Positions 10,739 through 22,171 of a stretch of 64,000 nt of DNA are shown here, in pieces. The DNA is from Filosporella fistucella. Lineage: Eukaryota; Ascomycota; Leotiomycetes; Helotiales. Each line of letters opens with the position of its first letter. Position 1 is the stretch's first letter. The DNA is taken from the NCBI GenBank assembly GCA_030077755.1, contig JAQJZZ010000014.1, positions 1,488,001-1,552,000 of the forward strand. The letters run 5' to 3'. The notes below the pieces were generated by a model. It was not told the origin of the DNA. It was given only the letters and a program-made list of their open reading frames with translations, and searched no databases. A program made the position numbers and the translations under genes.

Positions 10739-11974
10739 ATGGCCCTTCCAGTAATCAAGTCTATCGTGGACTGTTCTTCGTTCGAGAAGACAGTACTACC
10801 CTATCTCCCGCAGCTCTACGACCTTCCTCAGCAACTCATTCAATCATGGAACAACCCCAAAGAGCTCCAAGCCATTTACCTGGCCACAAATCCTCTGATT
10901 ACTGCCTTTGCATTCTCCCTGTTTCTGGCCCCATTGTTTCTGCTCATCTCAGAGATCAACAGAAATTACTCGCAGGTTGATCGAATGTGGAGTATCCTAC
11001 CCACGATTTATAATGCTCACTATGTCGTCTACGCCCATCTTTCTGGTCTTGAAACCCAGAGACTAGATAATCTGGTTGCGTTCAGTACGGTCTGGAGCGT
11101 AGGTCTCCTCATAGTTTCAATTGTTCAAGCTGACAATCTTCAGATAAGGTTGACATTCAATTATTGGCGGAAGGGTGGCTACAGCATTGGATCAGAAGAC
11201 TATCGATGGTATGCACTTCTTGTCGGGCTTGCAGGTTACTTGAGACTAATAGCCGTTCAGGGAGGTTCTGCGAGCAAAGATCAATCCTGCACTCTTTTTC
11301 GTCTTCAACGTACTGTTCATATCTCTCGCACAGAGTGTCCTATTGTTCCTTATCACCACACCTACATATGTCATACTTTTGACGGGCCGACTCGGAGAGA
11401 AGATGTCAACATCTGACACGATGTTTGCAAGAGTGTTGATGTGCCTGGTTCTGATCGAGTTCTTCGCCGATCAACAACAATGGAGTAAGTCGCAACTGGC
11501 ATGTCGTCCCAGGCTACACTAACTCCCGCAGGCTACCAGGAGGCAAAGAAAAAGTATCAGAAGACTGCAAAAGTACCCCACACATACGAGCAGGAAGATC
11601 TTGACCGTGGTTTTATTGTCACCGGTCTTTGGTCATGGAGTCGCCACCCCAATTTCGCAGCAGAGCAATCGATTTGGGTCGTACTATACCAATGGGGATG
11701 CTGGGACTCGGACGTGATGTATAATTGGACGTTTATTGGGGCAATATCGTACCTTTTCCTGTTCCAAGCATCGACATGGTTCACTGAGCTCATCACCGCG
11801 GGCAAATATCCTGATTATGCGGAGTATCAGAAGAGGGTCGGTAAGTTTTTACCGAAGCTCTCATCTGACCTCCCAGGTGATTTCAGTGATCAGAAAGAGA
11901 AACCGAAGGTCGAAAATGAGACAAAGGTTGCCAAAAAGAGTGGAAATGCAGGCGCCAAGAGAAAGAATCAATAG
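10739..11974 (+). CDS. DUF1295 / steroid 5-alpha-reductase-like membrane protein
   Basis: A predicted 378-residue multi-pass ER-type membrane protein of the DUF1295 family, related to the C-terminal fold of steroid reductases and isoprenylcysteine methyltransferases; the substrate is unknown. Exons are 10739-11208, 11261-11484 and 11532-11974. Splicing restores EDYRWEVLRAKINPALFFVF, then NVLFISLAQSVLLFLITTPT and SDTMFARVLMCLVLIEFFAD before QQQWSYQEAKKKYQ. The C-terminal third has the hallmark GLWSWSRHPNFAAEQSIW cofactor/substrate-binding stretch and EYQKRVGKFLPKL near the end, then a Lys-rich tail. Earlier family motifs include YSQVDRMWSILP and RLTFNYWRKGGYSIGSEDYR. The start ATG (caagATGGCC) opens the only long frame. 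Neighbouring TOP3 is divergent. Confidence 0.9.
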
Positions 11975-12882
11975 TTAGGAATATCAACTCCATATGCGGG
12001 ATACACAGCTGCTCGTTCCCAAGTCGCTCCGCTTTGTAACATGGTCCAAATGGATCTTCCGAAGTCTCATAATGACTGGAGATACAAGAATAATTGAACT
12101 ATATTCTCGGATTCATCACGAGGGGCATTTTGACCTAGGTCTATGTCGTAATCAGCAAAATTCTGATTGTTTTCAAGACTCATGCAGGTTCGCAATTAAA
12201 TAGATTACTTATGTAGATATTTCCTTGAGAGCCTGTACGAGTCAATGAGTGTTACAAAACGCAACCAGGGATGTTACAAAGCCTGGCTGGTAGAACAATT
12301 GTTTTAGCCTACGGGCCATTTGATAATTTGGTTTCGATGATTCCATATAATGTCTATATACACACTGGTTCAAGATCCGGTAGACTGACAGCTCCTGCGT
12401 TGCCATCGCTCCTGTTTACATGTTATATTAGCATTTGTCTCAACTCTGCGATACGAGGACAGCTGGAAAGATGAAAGATGAAGATAAAAGTGTGAACTTC
12501 ATCAGTAATCACAATGAACCCGAGTCGAAAAATGAAGTCTTGTTCTCTTGATATCTCCATCAATATCTACGTCTTATCCCTTCCAGCCGTTCTGTCCTAT
12601 CCATCCAAACGCCAACTAAAGCACATAATGTCACTGGCCAAAAACTTCCGCAGTGAAAACAAAAGGTCCCATTGAAGTGACCAGTATTCCCACCTTCGGA
12701 TTTGAGATGTCGCATCACTGAGAAGCTTAGCGAGCCAAATATCCCTCCCCTATGAACAAAGTTGAGTCAAAACACCACATTTATGCATCAGACCCCCATC
12801 CTTCTATAAATTGGATGTGATATGCAGAAGAACAAGGCCTCAACAAATGAATTCCAGTGCGTTGCGTTAAAAGATTGACTTA
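11975..12882. other. Convergent intergenic region
   Basis: About 900 bp between the 3' ends of the DUF1295 and BCAS3-like genes. I see no supported gene or repeat; it is AT-rich and probably holds both 3' UTRs. Confidence 0.5.
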
Positions 12883-15800
12883 TCAAACCCTTTGACTTGC
12901 AAAGTCAAGTACTTCACAATCATCCTCGAAGAATCCTTCTTCATTTCCATTGCTCGATGTTTCCAAGCTACCACGAGCCGTACCTTTCCGCCTTCTCGTT
13001 GTAATCACGATCTGCTCTATGTCTTCTGTGCTGTCTGCAACTTTAATTACACGCTCAATTGCGGATGAAGGAAGCGCCCGATCCGGAGAAAAATCATCCT
13101 CTTCTTCGGAATTGTGAAGTGGACCCACTTCCAGCTTTGTAGCATTTATAAGACGCCCAAAGGCCCAAGGTGTCTTGGCAGGACCACCTTGCTTGGTTTT
13201 TATCTCCATGGCAGGTGGAGACAATAATGCCGACATTGACGGTGCGGGTGTAATATCTTCGTTGAACGCAAAGACGTGTAGTCCAACTCGCCTGTCAGTA
13301 TGGAAAGGCTGGTAAGGTGCATTAGACTCAATCTCCGCCTGAGGAATCGAAGATTCGGTGCCATGAATTTGAGGTGCTGGTGGCGATGACTGTCGGGCTT
13401 TCCAGCGAGATTCTTCAATATCGCATTCGGTAAGCTCAAGATCAGCCATCTGATTCAAATCCCGAGCCATGCCTGGAGGAAACTTGAGGTCAGGGAGAGA
13501 TGGCAGCCTGAACTCGGTGTATTTAGCACCCCTTGATGCTTTCTGCTTGTCCGCTGGGCGATCAGCTCTACGGTTCTTGATGGTGTAAAAGCGCACGATG
13601 CCACCGCCGATGGCAGCGATAGAATCATGTCTCTTTGCACTAATCAAAAGGACACATGATCTACTTGGGACGGTTGGAGTTCTTGGCAGGTGCAACTTCG
13701 TATTTCCAGATTTGCGGAGCTCATTCATTCTCCCAGTCGCTGCCCCAACAGATCTGCTGATCCCAGCAGCTATTGCTTGCGTACCATGACCTGCCTGGGC
13801 TGTCACGGTTCTAGCGGAAACACCAACACTGCTCCGCCGGCGTCTGCCCACCAAAGGTCGAGCAGCAGTCCACAATGAATTTACCGCACTGGTAGCTACA
13901 CCAGTAGCGGTAAGAGACGTGCTGGCACCTTCTCCGGATGAGACATCTGCTTTGGCGGGACTGGCTCGACGACGAGGTGGTGGCCAAGTAAAAGCGCTAG
14001 CAGGCAAATCAAGTACATGAACCGTTCCAGGTTCAGTGACCATGGCAGCCCTTTCACCATGTGGCGAAGACCATACTACATCCACGATTCTTGCAATAGT
14101 CATTCGTGAGAAGTGTGCAATCTGTCGCACGTGGGGACCTTGAAAGCCTAATCCGGCTTTCAAAAATGACGACTTGGCATATTGAATTCGCATCAAATCC
14201 CATACAAATTGCATATCGCCTTTATTACTCGCCGTAAATAATGCCAAGCCATTTGGGGCAAAGGAGAGGAAGCTGCATCCATGGGGTACTCTAAAGGTTG
14301 CCATTGGATGGGGTGGGGACCCAGAGGAGGAGTGTTGAGCCAAAGTATCCAAATCAAGTATTGATATGAGACCAGGATCTTTCGTGACAAGAGGTGCAGC
14401 AGTTGGAAGTCCATGAGTAGGGGGAAATTGCTGAGTTGATTGTGCATGAGTCTGATATTGCATGCCATTGTGTAGCGTCTGGTGCGCAGGAGGTTTGCTC
14501 CTATAATTATTCCACGCTTGAATACCCTGAAATCATTAGTAAGTTGTGTATGGTCCAGAACACTTCAGCATTCCGAAGCGGTATTTCTGGGAGTGAGCGC
14601 ATACCTGTTGCGTCAAATAGTTGCCAGCCTTGATGAAGTTTTGTGTTGATATTTGCACAAGCTGTTTCATCACGCTTTCGCTCCCGGGCATATCGACTGA
14701 ACAATTGATACTTGGTAATTGAGGCGGGGCATGGGCATTTAGTCCCGGAATTCTCGTTGTCGAGGCTGTTCCAGGCACCGCGGCTCGCAGAGACACTTGC
14801 GAAGAAGGAGCCGCAGGGCAATATGCTAACCACCGACCTTTCATAGATAAAATTGACGCTTTGTATAGCTTTTTCGGCGCACTGGTGTCAGGTAAATTCC
14901 AATCACTATCCTGCAGAGTGGAAGATAAGGGGGTCTCGGTTGATACTCCATGCTGTACCGTTGTCCAGACTTTAGCAATACATTTGAAGTTATTGAAGGG
15001 GCCATTCGGAGAAGACCCATGTCGATATATCCACGTTTCTCCGGTGGACCCAGATGCAACAACAACATTGCCATTGTCAGCTTGAATTGTTAAAGATCCT
15101 ACTGGTAGAGGGGGCGTGAAATGTGGGCTTGAAGTCGGGATGCCAAGGTGGGTTTTGGGAAGAGAGAGAAGAGTCGCAACATGTTGCTTTGTATTCAACG
15201 AGTAAACCTCGACAGTAGTCTGATAGTATTCCACCAGCTCAGTCTCATGATTAAGAGGCGAGCCCTGAATACTCTCATTTTGAGTGACCGAAACGGCTTC
15301 CGAAGGAGGAGTACTTGTTGCCCCACTAGATACTTCACTGGATGTCCAAAGTGGGCCGTGAATCACCATTGCAACCAAGGGATATTGGTTGGTATTTCCA
15401 CCATGAGATGCCCATGGCAAAATCTTAGCATTGAAAACACCGCCTCGAAGCCCTTCAAGATTCGTTAATTTGTTTAAGCCTCTTTTCGTAACTGCGTGAA
15501 TGTTGAGTCCGCCTTCATACCCACTGATAACCACATTGTTTGCCGTTTTAGGTGCATCGGATGTGGGCATCGTAAGACTATCAAGACCACAGTAATAACC
15601 ATGATCCCCAGGGATGAGACCCGGAGTAGGAGGCGACAGTATCAAATTCGCATCAGGAGCGTTGTAGAAGTGGGCTTGGGCTTGATGTGGAAGAGGAGGA
15701 TGTTGAGCATAGCGGGGGTGCTGAGAATACATCGAGCTTCGTCTGGCTGCGTAAGAAGAGACTTGTGATCGATGGTCGTCGACACTTTGTGGAAAAGTCC

Positions 15801-16475
15801 CGTCAAGCTGATAACTGAGTGGTCTTCGTCTGTTGGATGGTGGCGAGACTGAAGACAGATAAGCATTTGGAATGCCTCTTTGTTCTCTGGTAGTCCACCC
15901 AAAATTCGCCAGTCTATCATCGTAAGATGGGACTGGCGGCGATTCACCCAGGTTTATTAGATTATTTGGGGAGCTCGAAAAAGCAGGAACGTTCTTCGCC
16001 CAATCATTTGTATTCTGAGCGGTCGAACGGTCCAAGGCCGCTGAGGATAAAGCATCCAGCAGCGGGGATGTAACAGGATTCCCGTTTATAAGATTCTCTG
16101 CCGGTTTCATTTCTGGAGACTGTAGTTTGTTTGGCTGAGTAGATGCCTTCGAGTTACTGTACAGGATCAGTTAGCTCTGTATTCATTAAATGATTCATAA
16201 ATCGGACCGGTGGACCTAATTCCGTTGGATGTCCTATCTCGCCTTGGATATTCACACCCGTTGAAGCTGGGAACGAATACTCACGACATCTTAGAAGCAT
16301 TTTTTGTCACCGCTGCGAGTACTCCACCTCCTGGGTTATCCTTCGCCGTCCCATTCTTTTTCCCGTTCTTGGTTGGATTTTGAACGCCAGCGGCTGGGTT
16401 CCTCTGGCTTACCTTAGTAGATTGCGAATTACTGGTCAAGAGGTTGCTGCTATCTTGGTCGGATGACGGTGGCAT
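12883..16475 (-). CDS. BCAS3-like WD40-repeat protein
   Basis: A 1128-residue protein. Exons are 16475-16285, 16156-14605 and 14526-12883, with matching phases. Residues 1-200 are Ser/Asn/Pro-rich and disordered. Beta-propeller-like sequence runs from about 220 to 830: NNVVISGYEGGLNIHAV, RGGVFNAKILPW, then after the second intron GLISILDLDT, CSFLSFAPNGLALFTASNKG, FVWDLMRIQY, RIVDVVWSSPHGERAAMVTE and TVHVLDLPAS, which resemble the BCAS3 domain. A second disordered stretch and an acidic tail (FFEDDCEVLDFASQ) follow. In animals BCAS3 with PHAF1 associates with phosphoinositides on the phagophore; a matching role in fungi is inference. An alternative is another PROPPIN-like propeller. Start: first ATG, joined by a GTGAGT intron. 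Confidence 0.72.
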
Positions 16476-17186
16476 TCAAATGGCGATCTGAGATTCTACA
16501 GGAGCCAGGATTGCTCCGCAGATGCTCCTGGACGCTAGATTTCCAAGTTCTCGAGAGTGAAGGCTGGGAGGAACGGTGGAGGGGGTTATTCAACTCCCGC
16601 TTGCTTCCTGGGCTCAGGAGAGTGCGGGGGAGCTTATTAGAAAATGAGCGCTATTATAGACGTGTCGCAATACTGTTCTGATCGTGATCGCTCTAGGTTC
16701 GGGTTGTGAGTAAATGATTCCAAGTTACTCTTTGTAGGAGAGCTGTCCAAGTGGAGGTCGGGGCGGTGGAGGGGCACCTCAGCTTACCCGACCTATGCTA
16801 GATGAAAGCGGCCTGGCTCTCTGATTCGGCAAAACCGTGCCTGAATAAATGTTTGCGCGTACTCTGGAATCATGAACCTGGTACAAGCATGATTTGGGTA
16901 GCACAACTTGCGTTGTAGACAGGACTGTGTTCTGCTCTCGCAGATGGCTAAGTTTGATTAAGTTCTGCATTTTGGAAAGGCTTCTACGAAATCGATCGCG
17001 ATTCAGTACAGTACACAATCTCTCCCAACCATTCCTCTCCCCAAGATAGCCATTATTTTGATTCCAAGTACTCCTCATCTTGTTCATCAAGTGTATTTCG
17101 CAATACCGGGCATGCCAGGCTCTATCAGAAGCTAGCTCCTTGTAATTCACGTCGCCTTCATTATGCATCCGCCTGTTCAAATCCAT
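16476..17186. other. Intergenic between BCAS3-like gene and DPM2
   Basis: About 700 bp lie upstream of the BCAS3-like gene and downstream of DPM2. A 135-codon minus-strand frame (16779-17186) lacks any recognisable feature and is regarded as chance. Confidence 0.5.
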
Positions 17187-17557
17187 TTATGCCTTCTTCT
17201 TTCCCGCTGCTTTGGCCTTCGCAGCCTTCTTTCGATTGCTCCGGATCATCACGACGCTCAAGAATGAGCCTACAACGGCTGAACCCAGAAGGATAAGTAT
17301 AACGGGAATGCGAATAGCCCAGACGCGAGGAGGGAAAACATTCTGTAGAGGATGGTCTGAGTCGACAAAGGGCTGCAAGGGAAGTTAGCTGGTTCAGGCT
17401 GGTGCGAAGGTTTGGCTCTTACCATCAAAAGTGTCCAGATAGTATAGTAAAGAAAGACGACCGAGGCGGCGACGAGCATGCCGAGTCCAATAAGTTTGTC
17501 AAGCTGAAATAAATTAGCAGTTGAACCCAATGCCCGGTAGTTTAAATTTCCCACCAT
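17187..17557 (-). CDS. dpm2: DPM2, regulatory subunit of dolichol-phosphate-mannose synthase
   Basis: An 89-residue ER membrane protein that stabilises the Dpm1 catalytic subunit, which makes the mannose donor for N-glycans, O-mannosylation and GPI anchors. Inferred exons are 17557-17555 (the ATG alone), 17503-17423 and 17372-17187. The spliced protein begins M-LDKLIGLGMLVAASVVFLYY, has TIWTLLM-PFVDSDHPLQN with HPLQNVFPPRVWAIRIPVIL, a second membrane segment (IPVILILLGSAVVGSFLSVV) and a Lys/Ala tail. Two membrane spans and length fit the family. The first exon being only a start codon is deduced from a GTGGGA donor directly after ATG and a TTTCAG acceptor directly before LDKL. Confidence 0.9.
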
Positions 17558-18074
17558 TGTTACAAATCGGTGTTCAAAGGAGTGTGATGGTGGGAACTTG
17601 GGTTTTGAAAGGCAGGATTTCGCGCTCTGGGGTGAATTATCAGGGCGCAGCCAAACGAGTTTATCTGGCACCTCCTTTGGACTAGTAGTGTAAGGTAAGC
17701 AGTCCAGGCCAGGTATGCAACCGACAGGAACCAATGTGTTTTTGGCCAGGAGAATATAAAACCACCAACAATTCGTCCTTTGAAGTAAATCGATAAGATT
17801 CGCCCAGCCAAATAGAGTGACCAGTCACTTGTGACAAATATGCTCACAAATCTCTCAAAGCTGTACCAGTTGCTCTAGTTAAGATGGTCATTCTTGTCAA
17901 TGCCGAATACCATGATCGACACCCACACACGTGATCACTCGATCATATGCGGCTAAACCTTAAATCGCCGCTAGAAAGCATCTCAAGAATTTGTCTTGCC
18001 TGACATATCTCTTGGGCTACAGCTTCCTCCAGCTCCATCTCACCACCGCGATTCAATCATTTGTTCTGCCCATT
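17558..18074. promoter_or_regulatory. Divergent promoter region, DPM2 / CWC22
   Basis: About 500 bp between divergent starts. A plus-strand open frame runs upstream of the CWC22 ATG from 17991, but it begins without an ATG and is not family-like. Confidence 0.45.
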
Positions 18075-20246
18075 ATGGAGGTCGCAAAGCAGAGAACAGA
18101 CGAAGAGAAGCAGGCGGCTGCGAAGGCAGAGTACGAGAAGCTCCTGACAATGAGATCCGGAGGCACTTACATCCCACCTGCACGATTACGAGCATTGCAA
18201 TCCCAAATTACCGACAAGACGAGCAAAGAGTACCAGAGAATGGCATGGGAGGCTCTGAAGAAGTCCATCAATGGGTTAATCAACAAGGTCAACGTTTCGA
18301 ACATCAAGCACATCGTGCCTGAGCTCTTTGGCGAAAACTTGGTTAGAGGTCGTGGGTTATTCTGCAGGAGCATCATGAAGGCGCAGGCCGCAAGTTTACC
18401 ATTTACGCCCATATATGCAGCTATGGCAGCTATCGTCAACACAAAGCTTCCAAATGTCGGAGAACTTCTCTTGAAGCGCCTTATTGTGCAGTTCAAGAAA
18501 GGCTTCAAGCGAAACGACAAAGCAGTTTGCCTTTCTGCTACAACATTCATTGCGCACCTATGCAATCAGCAAGTTGCTAGTGAGGTTTTAGCTGCGCAGA
18601 TTTTGCTCCTTCTTCTTCATAAGCCCACGGATGATAGCGTGGAGATTGCTGTAGGGCTCACTCGGGAGGTGGGTCAACATCTGGAAGAGATGAACCAGGC
18701 AATTGCGTTGGCTGTCTTCGATCAATTTCGTAATATCTTACACGAAGCGGATATCGATAAGAGAGTTCAATATATGATTGAAGTTCTTTTCCAGGTCAGA
18801 AAGGACAAGTACAAGGACAATCCGGCCATAAAGGAAGAGTTAGACTTGGTTGAAGAAGAAGATCAGATCACGCATGTTATTTCCCTGGAGGATGAGATGG
18901 AAGTTCAAGACACCCTGAACGTTTTCAAGTTTGATCCTCAATGGGAAGAGCACGAAGAGGAATACAAGCGAATCAAGGCAGAAATTCTCGGAGAAGGGAG
19001 CGACGATGAGGAGGATGATAGCGATGACAGCGAAGATGACGAAGAAAAGCAAGAGGAGAAGGCTTTAGAAATCAAGGATCAGAGCAATGCAGATCTTGTC
19101 TCCCTCCGGAAAACCATATATTTGACGATAATGTCAAGTATCGACCCGGAGGAATGTTGTCACAAGTTGATGAAGGTTTCTTTGCCAGCTGGCCTTGAGC
19201 ACGAACTGCCATCGATGATCATCGAGTGCTGTTCCCAGGAAAAGACGTTCTCGAAGTTTTACGGCCTCATTGGAGAGCGCTTTGCTAAGATCAATCGACT
19301 CTGGACAGATTTATTTGAACAATCATTTACGAAATACTACGACACTATCCATCGATACGAGACAAACAGGCTGAGAAATGTTGCACGCTTTTTCGGTCAC
19401 CTCCTTAGCTCCGACGCTATCGGATGGCATGTCATGTCAGTGATCCACCTTAATGAAGAAGAAACGACTTCAAGCAGCCGCATTTTCATCAAGATTCTTT
19501 TCGAAGATTTGTCCGAGGCAATGGGAATGAAGAAATTGCAAGCTCGTTTGAAAGATGATGCTCTCCAGCCGTATTTCGTTGGGATCTTCCCACGCGACAA
19601 CGCGCGAAACACAAGATTTTCGATCAATTACTTCACCTCTATCAAAATGGGTGCTCTCACAGAAGAAATGCGAGAAGTACTCCAGAATATGCCCAAACCT
19701 GCCTTACCTCCTCCGCCAGCAGTTGACGGCTCCGACTCAGACTCCGGAAGTTCGGTGTCTAGCTACTCATCCTATACTGGATCCTCGTACTCCAGATCTC
19801 GGTCCCCACGAGGAGTTTCAAGATCAAGGTCAAGATCACGATCACCGATCAGACGCTCGAGATCGCGTACTCCAGCTATGTATTCGAGATCACGTTCCCC
19901 TCGGAGAGATTCCACAAGTCGATCTCCATCGCGGTCAAGCTATTCGAGATCTCGCTCTCGCTCTCCTCCACGCAACGGACAACGAAAAGGAGCACCAAGA
20001 GGCAGAAGCTTGACGAGGTCTATTTCACGCAGCCGGTCTATCACTCCACCACGTCGTGCTCCCAAACAAACGTCATACTCGATCACTCCTCCACGACGGG
20101 TTCGGAGGGAGTCCAGTTATTCAAGATCCCCTCCACCTCGCCGGATGGTACGACGTGATAGTCGATCAATTACTCCTCCTACGAGGAAGAGGGATAGGTA
20201 TGATTCTGAATCCCCGCCGCGAAAGAGGGGCCGATTATCAAATTAA
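18075..20246 (+). CDS. cwc22: Pre-mRNA-splicing factor CWC22
   Basis: A single-exon 723-residue spliceosome component that recruits eIF4A3 and is needed for the first catalytic step. The start MEVAKQRTDEEKQAAAKAEY precedes SGGTYIPPARLRALQSQI, the conserved entry to the MIF4G domain (about 30-240: KSINGLINKVNVSNIKHIV, LVRGRGLFCRSIMKAQAAS). A linker with FKFDPQWEEHEEEYKRIKAE and an acidic run (GSDDEEDDSDDSEDDEE) leads to the MA3 domain (about 360-480: LRKTIYLTIMSSIDPEECCH). Then LFPRD-like GIFPRDNARNTRFSINYFTS, and from about 590 an Arg-Ser domain with repeated RSRSRSP units. The frame is open upstream to 17991 but without an ATG, so 18075 is the start. Confidence 0.96.
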   Translation: MEVAKQRTDEEKQAAAKAEYEKLLTMRSGGTYIPPARLRALQSQITDKTSKEYQRMAWEALKKSINGLINKVNVSNIKHIVPELFGENLVRGRGLFCRSIMKAQAASLPFTPIYAAMAAIVNTKLPNVGELLLKRLIVQFKKGFKRNDKAVCLSATTFIAHLCNQQVASEVLAAQILLLLLHKPTDDSVEIAVGLTREVGQHLEEMNQAIALAVFDQFRNILHEADIDKRVQYMIEVLFQVRKDKYKDNPAIKEELDLVEEEDQITHVISLEDEMEVQDTLNVFKFDPQWEEHEEEYKRIKAEILGEGSDDEEDDSDDSEDDEEKQEEKALEIKDQSNADLVSLRKTIYLTIMSSIDPEECCHKLMKVSLPAGLEHELPSMIIECCSQEKTFSKFYGLIGERFAKINRLWTDLFEQSFTKYYDTIHRYETNRLRNVARFFGHLLSSDAIGWHVMSVIHLNEEETTSSSRIFIKILFEDLSEAMGMKKLQARLKDDALQPYFVGIFPRDNARNTRFSINYFTSIKMGALTEEMREVLQNMPKPALPPPPAVDGSDSDSGSSVSSYSSYTGSSYSRSRSPRGVSRSRSRSRSPIRRSRSRTPAMYSRSRSPRRDSTSRSPSRSSYSRSRSRSPPRNGQRKGAPRGRSLTRSISRSRSITPPRRAPKQTSYSITPPRRVRRESSYSRSPPPRRMVRRDSRSITPPTRKRDRYDSESPPRKRGRLSN

Positions 20247-22171
20247 TGAGCCAACGGACGGTATTGGCAGGATGGGTAGGAGGGGACAAAAGTCGAAATT
20301 GATCCTGGATGTACGACAGAGACATTGAATGGCGTTTGGGACGGAGGGGGCCGGCTTTTTGCGGCTAGGATTTCCTGTTCAAAACAGCGATATTTGTAAC
20401 TTATATTCTACTTGCATAACGACAACAGAGATACCATCAAGCGCGTGTTGCTCCATGGTACTGTTTCCACGGCACAATTTTACAAAGATCATGATAAAAG
20501 ACGTGCTGCCTCGAAATTCTGCATTCTTGGGTGTGCAGGTGATCATGAAGACTCAGCTGACTGAACCACCGATTTGGGTCTAGGTTCAAGGTGCAGACTC
20601 AAATTGTACCACGCAAATAACATACTCTGAATGGTAAGGTAGGCTTGCATATAATGGCTGTTGCCTAGGTCATGATTGGAGAAGATCCCAACTCTAGGAT
20701 GGAATTTTCCTATGACAAAGCAAGACCCTGGTCCTGTTACACCCTGTGCATGCGTCTGGAAGCGAAAAGGAACATTCGAAGAAGTGTGATGTGGATAGGA
20801 TGCAAAATGACAATGGTACTGGGTCTGATCGGAACATATGAATCGCACACACGCTATGCCTGTTGAAAACGAGATCCATTTCATCCAGTTCAGTTACTTA
20901 GAAGTCACCTGAAATTCCTGGGGAAACAGATAAGTACTATTGTCTGCTTTTAAAATGGAGAAGGCGAGATAAGGTACCTATTGAATTACTGCACTGAAGA
21001 GCTATCGAAGGTTTATTTTAATATGAGGTGTGCTGACATGAATAAGCTCTTCGGTAAAACACCTACATTTGGAAATAATGGAGTAGAGATGGGCGTGTAG
21101 GTTGGTTCAAGTGACTTTTCCCTGACCAGCATTCAGCCAGTTGATTAGTAATTCCTCAAAGTGATGCTTGATGCAACAGTGGAGATTTCTGTCAACGCAG
21201 CGCCGCTCAAGAAGCTTCTTCTTACCTACCTATCTACCTACCTACCTAGCTAGGTACGTACAGTACAGCTACCTGACCCCTACCTGGCATGCCACATTAC
21301 TAAGTTACTTACTTCCGTAGAGGTGAGCTGAACTTACGGAACCCATGCTCCCACTCTCAATCCCGCTCAATAGATAACTACATACGGAGTACTACCCACC
21401 TATTTTGAGGATAACTCGGCTCATTCTCGTTATTCTCGTCACTCTCTCCCTTGTGAGATCACGCTAGTCATCCAGTCATCCAGTCTAAATACACCTCAGA
21501 GCCTTCTACAGCCTGACCCATCCATGCCCTGCCATCTGTCATACCATACATGCCATGCCATTAACCCATCTTCTCTCCGCCCGCTCTCCAATTAAGACTC
21601 GGCTTGACATGCATTCTCGATCCGAAGGTGCGGTTGAACCTAGATTCTGAAATTGAAGGGGCCCATGGCAATCGAGGATTCGCAGCGCGTCAGCCATTTC
21701 AAGCATACCGACCAGGCTCCACAACCTTTATTACCAAATGAATTGGCTGGCTTTCCTTTGAACCGTTCAACCAGCACAGATTTACACTGCTCTATCTCCT
21801 ATATTAGCCCATCTTAGGAGTATATACCTTAAGACCTCTCTCTTCCGTCCTCCAGTTCAGATACAACAACAACCGTCTGCTTCCTGGGACATTTGTAGCC
21901 TTCCCTTTGCAGGTGTTGCATTGGTTGTCGGTGTGTGTAAGCAAACTATCACTAACATTCCAAATCACCGCCCGTTTTCTTAACTTTCTTCTTACGGCAC
22001 TCACTTCCTCCCCGCTCACTCACATACTGCAATGAAGTATACCTGATATGTTATAGTGTTCTTCCAACCTGAGGTACCCCTGAAGTTCCGCCCATTGCCA
22101 GGGGGCATTTTTGGTCCGGATGGCTGAGCTGCTCAAAGTCATTGTAAGGAACAGGCTCGAGCAGAGAGGTT
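20247..22171. other. 1.9-kb intergenic region
   Basis: Downstream of CWC22 and upstream of a coiled-coil gene. Apart from an ACCT/GTAC repeat near 21221 I see no gene. Pyrimidine-rich stretches from about 21420 to 22020 look like fungal promoter/leader DNA. Confidence 0.5.
21221..21271. repeat. ACCT/GTAC simple-repeat tract
   Basis: Runs of tacc and tatctacctacctacc pass into gctaggtacgtacagtac, partly self-complementary. A similar tract occurs near 6243. Confidence 0.75.
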
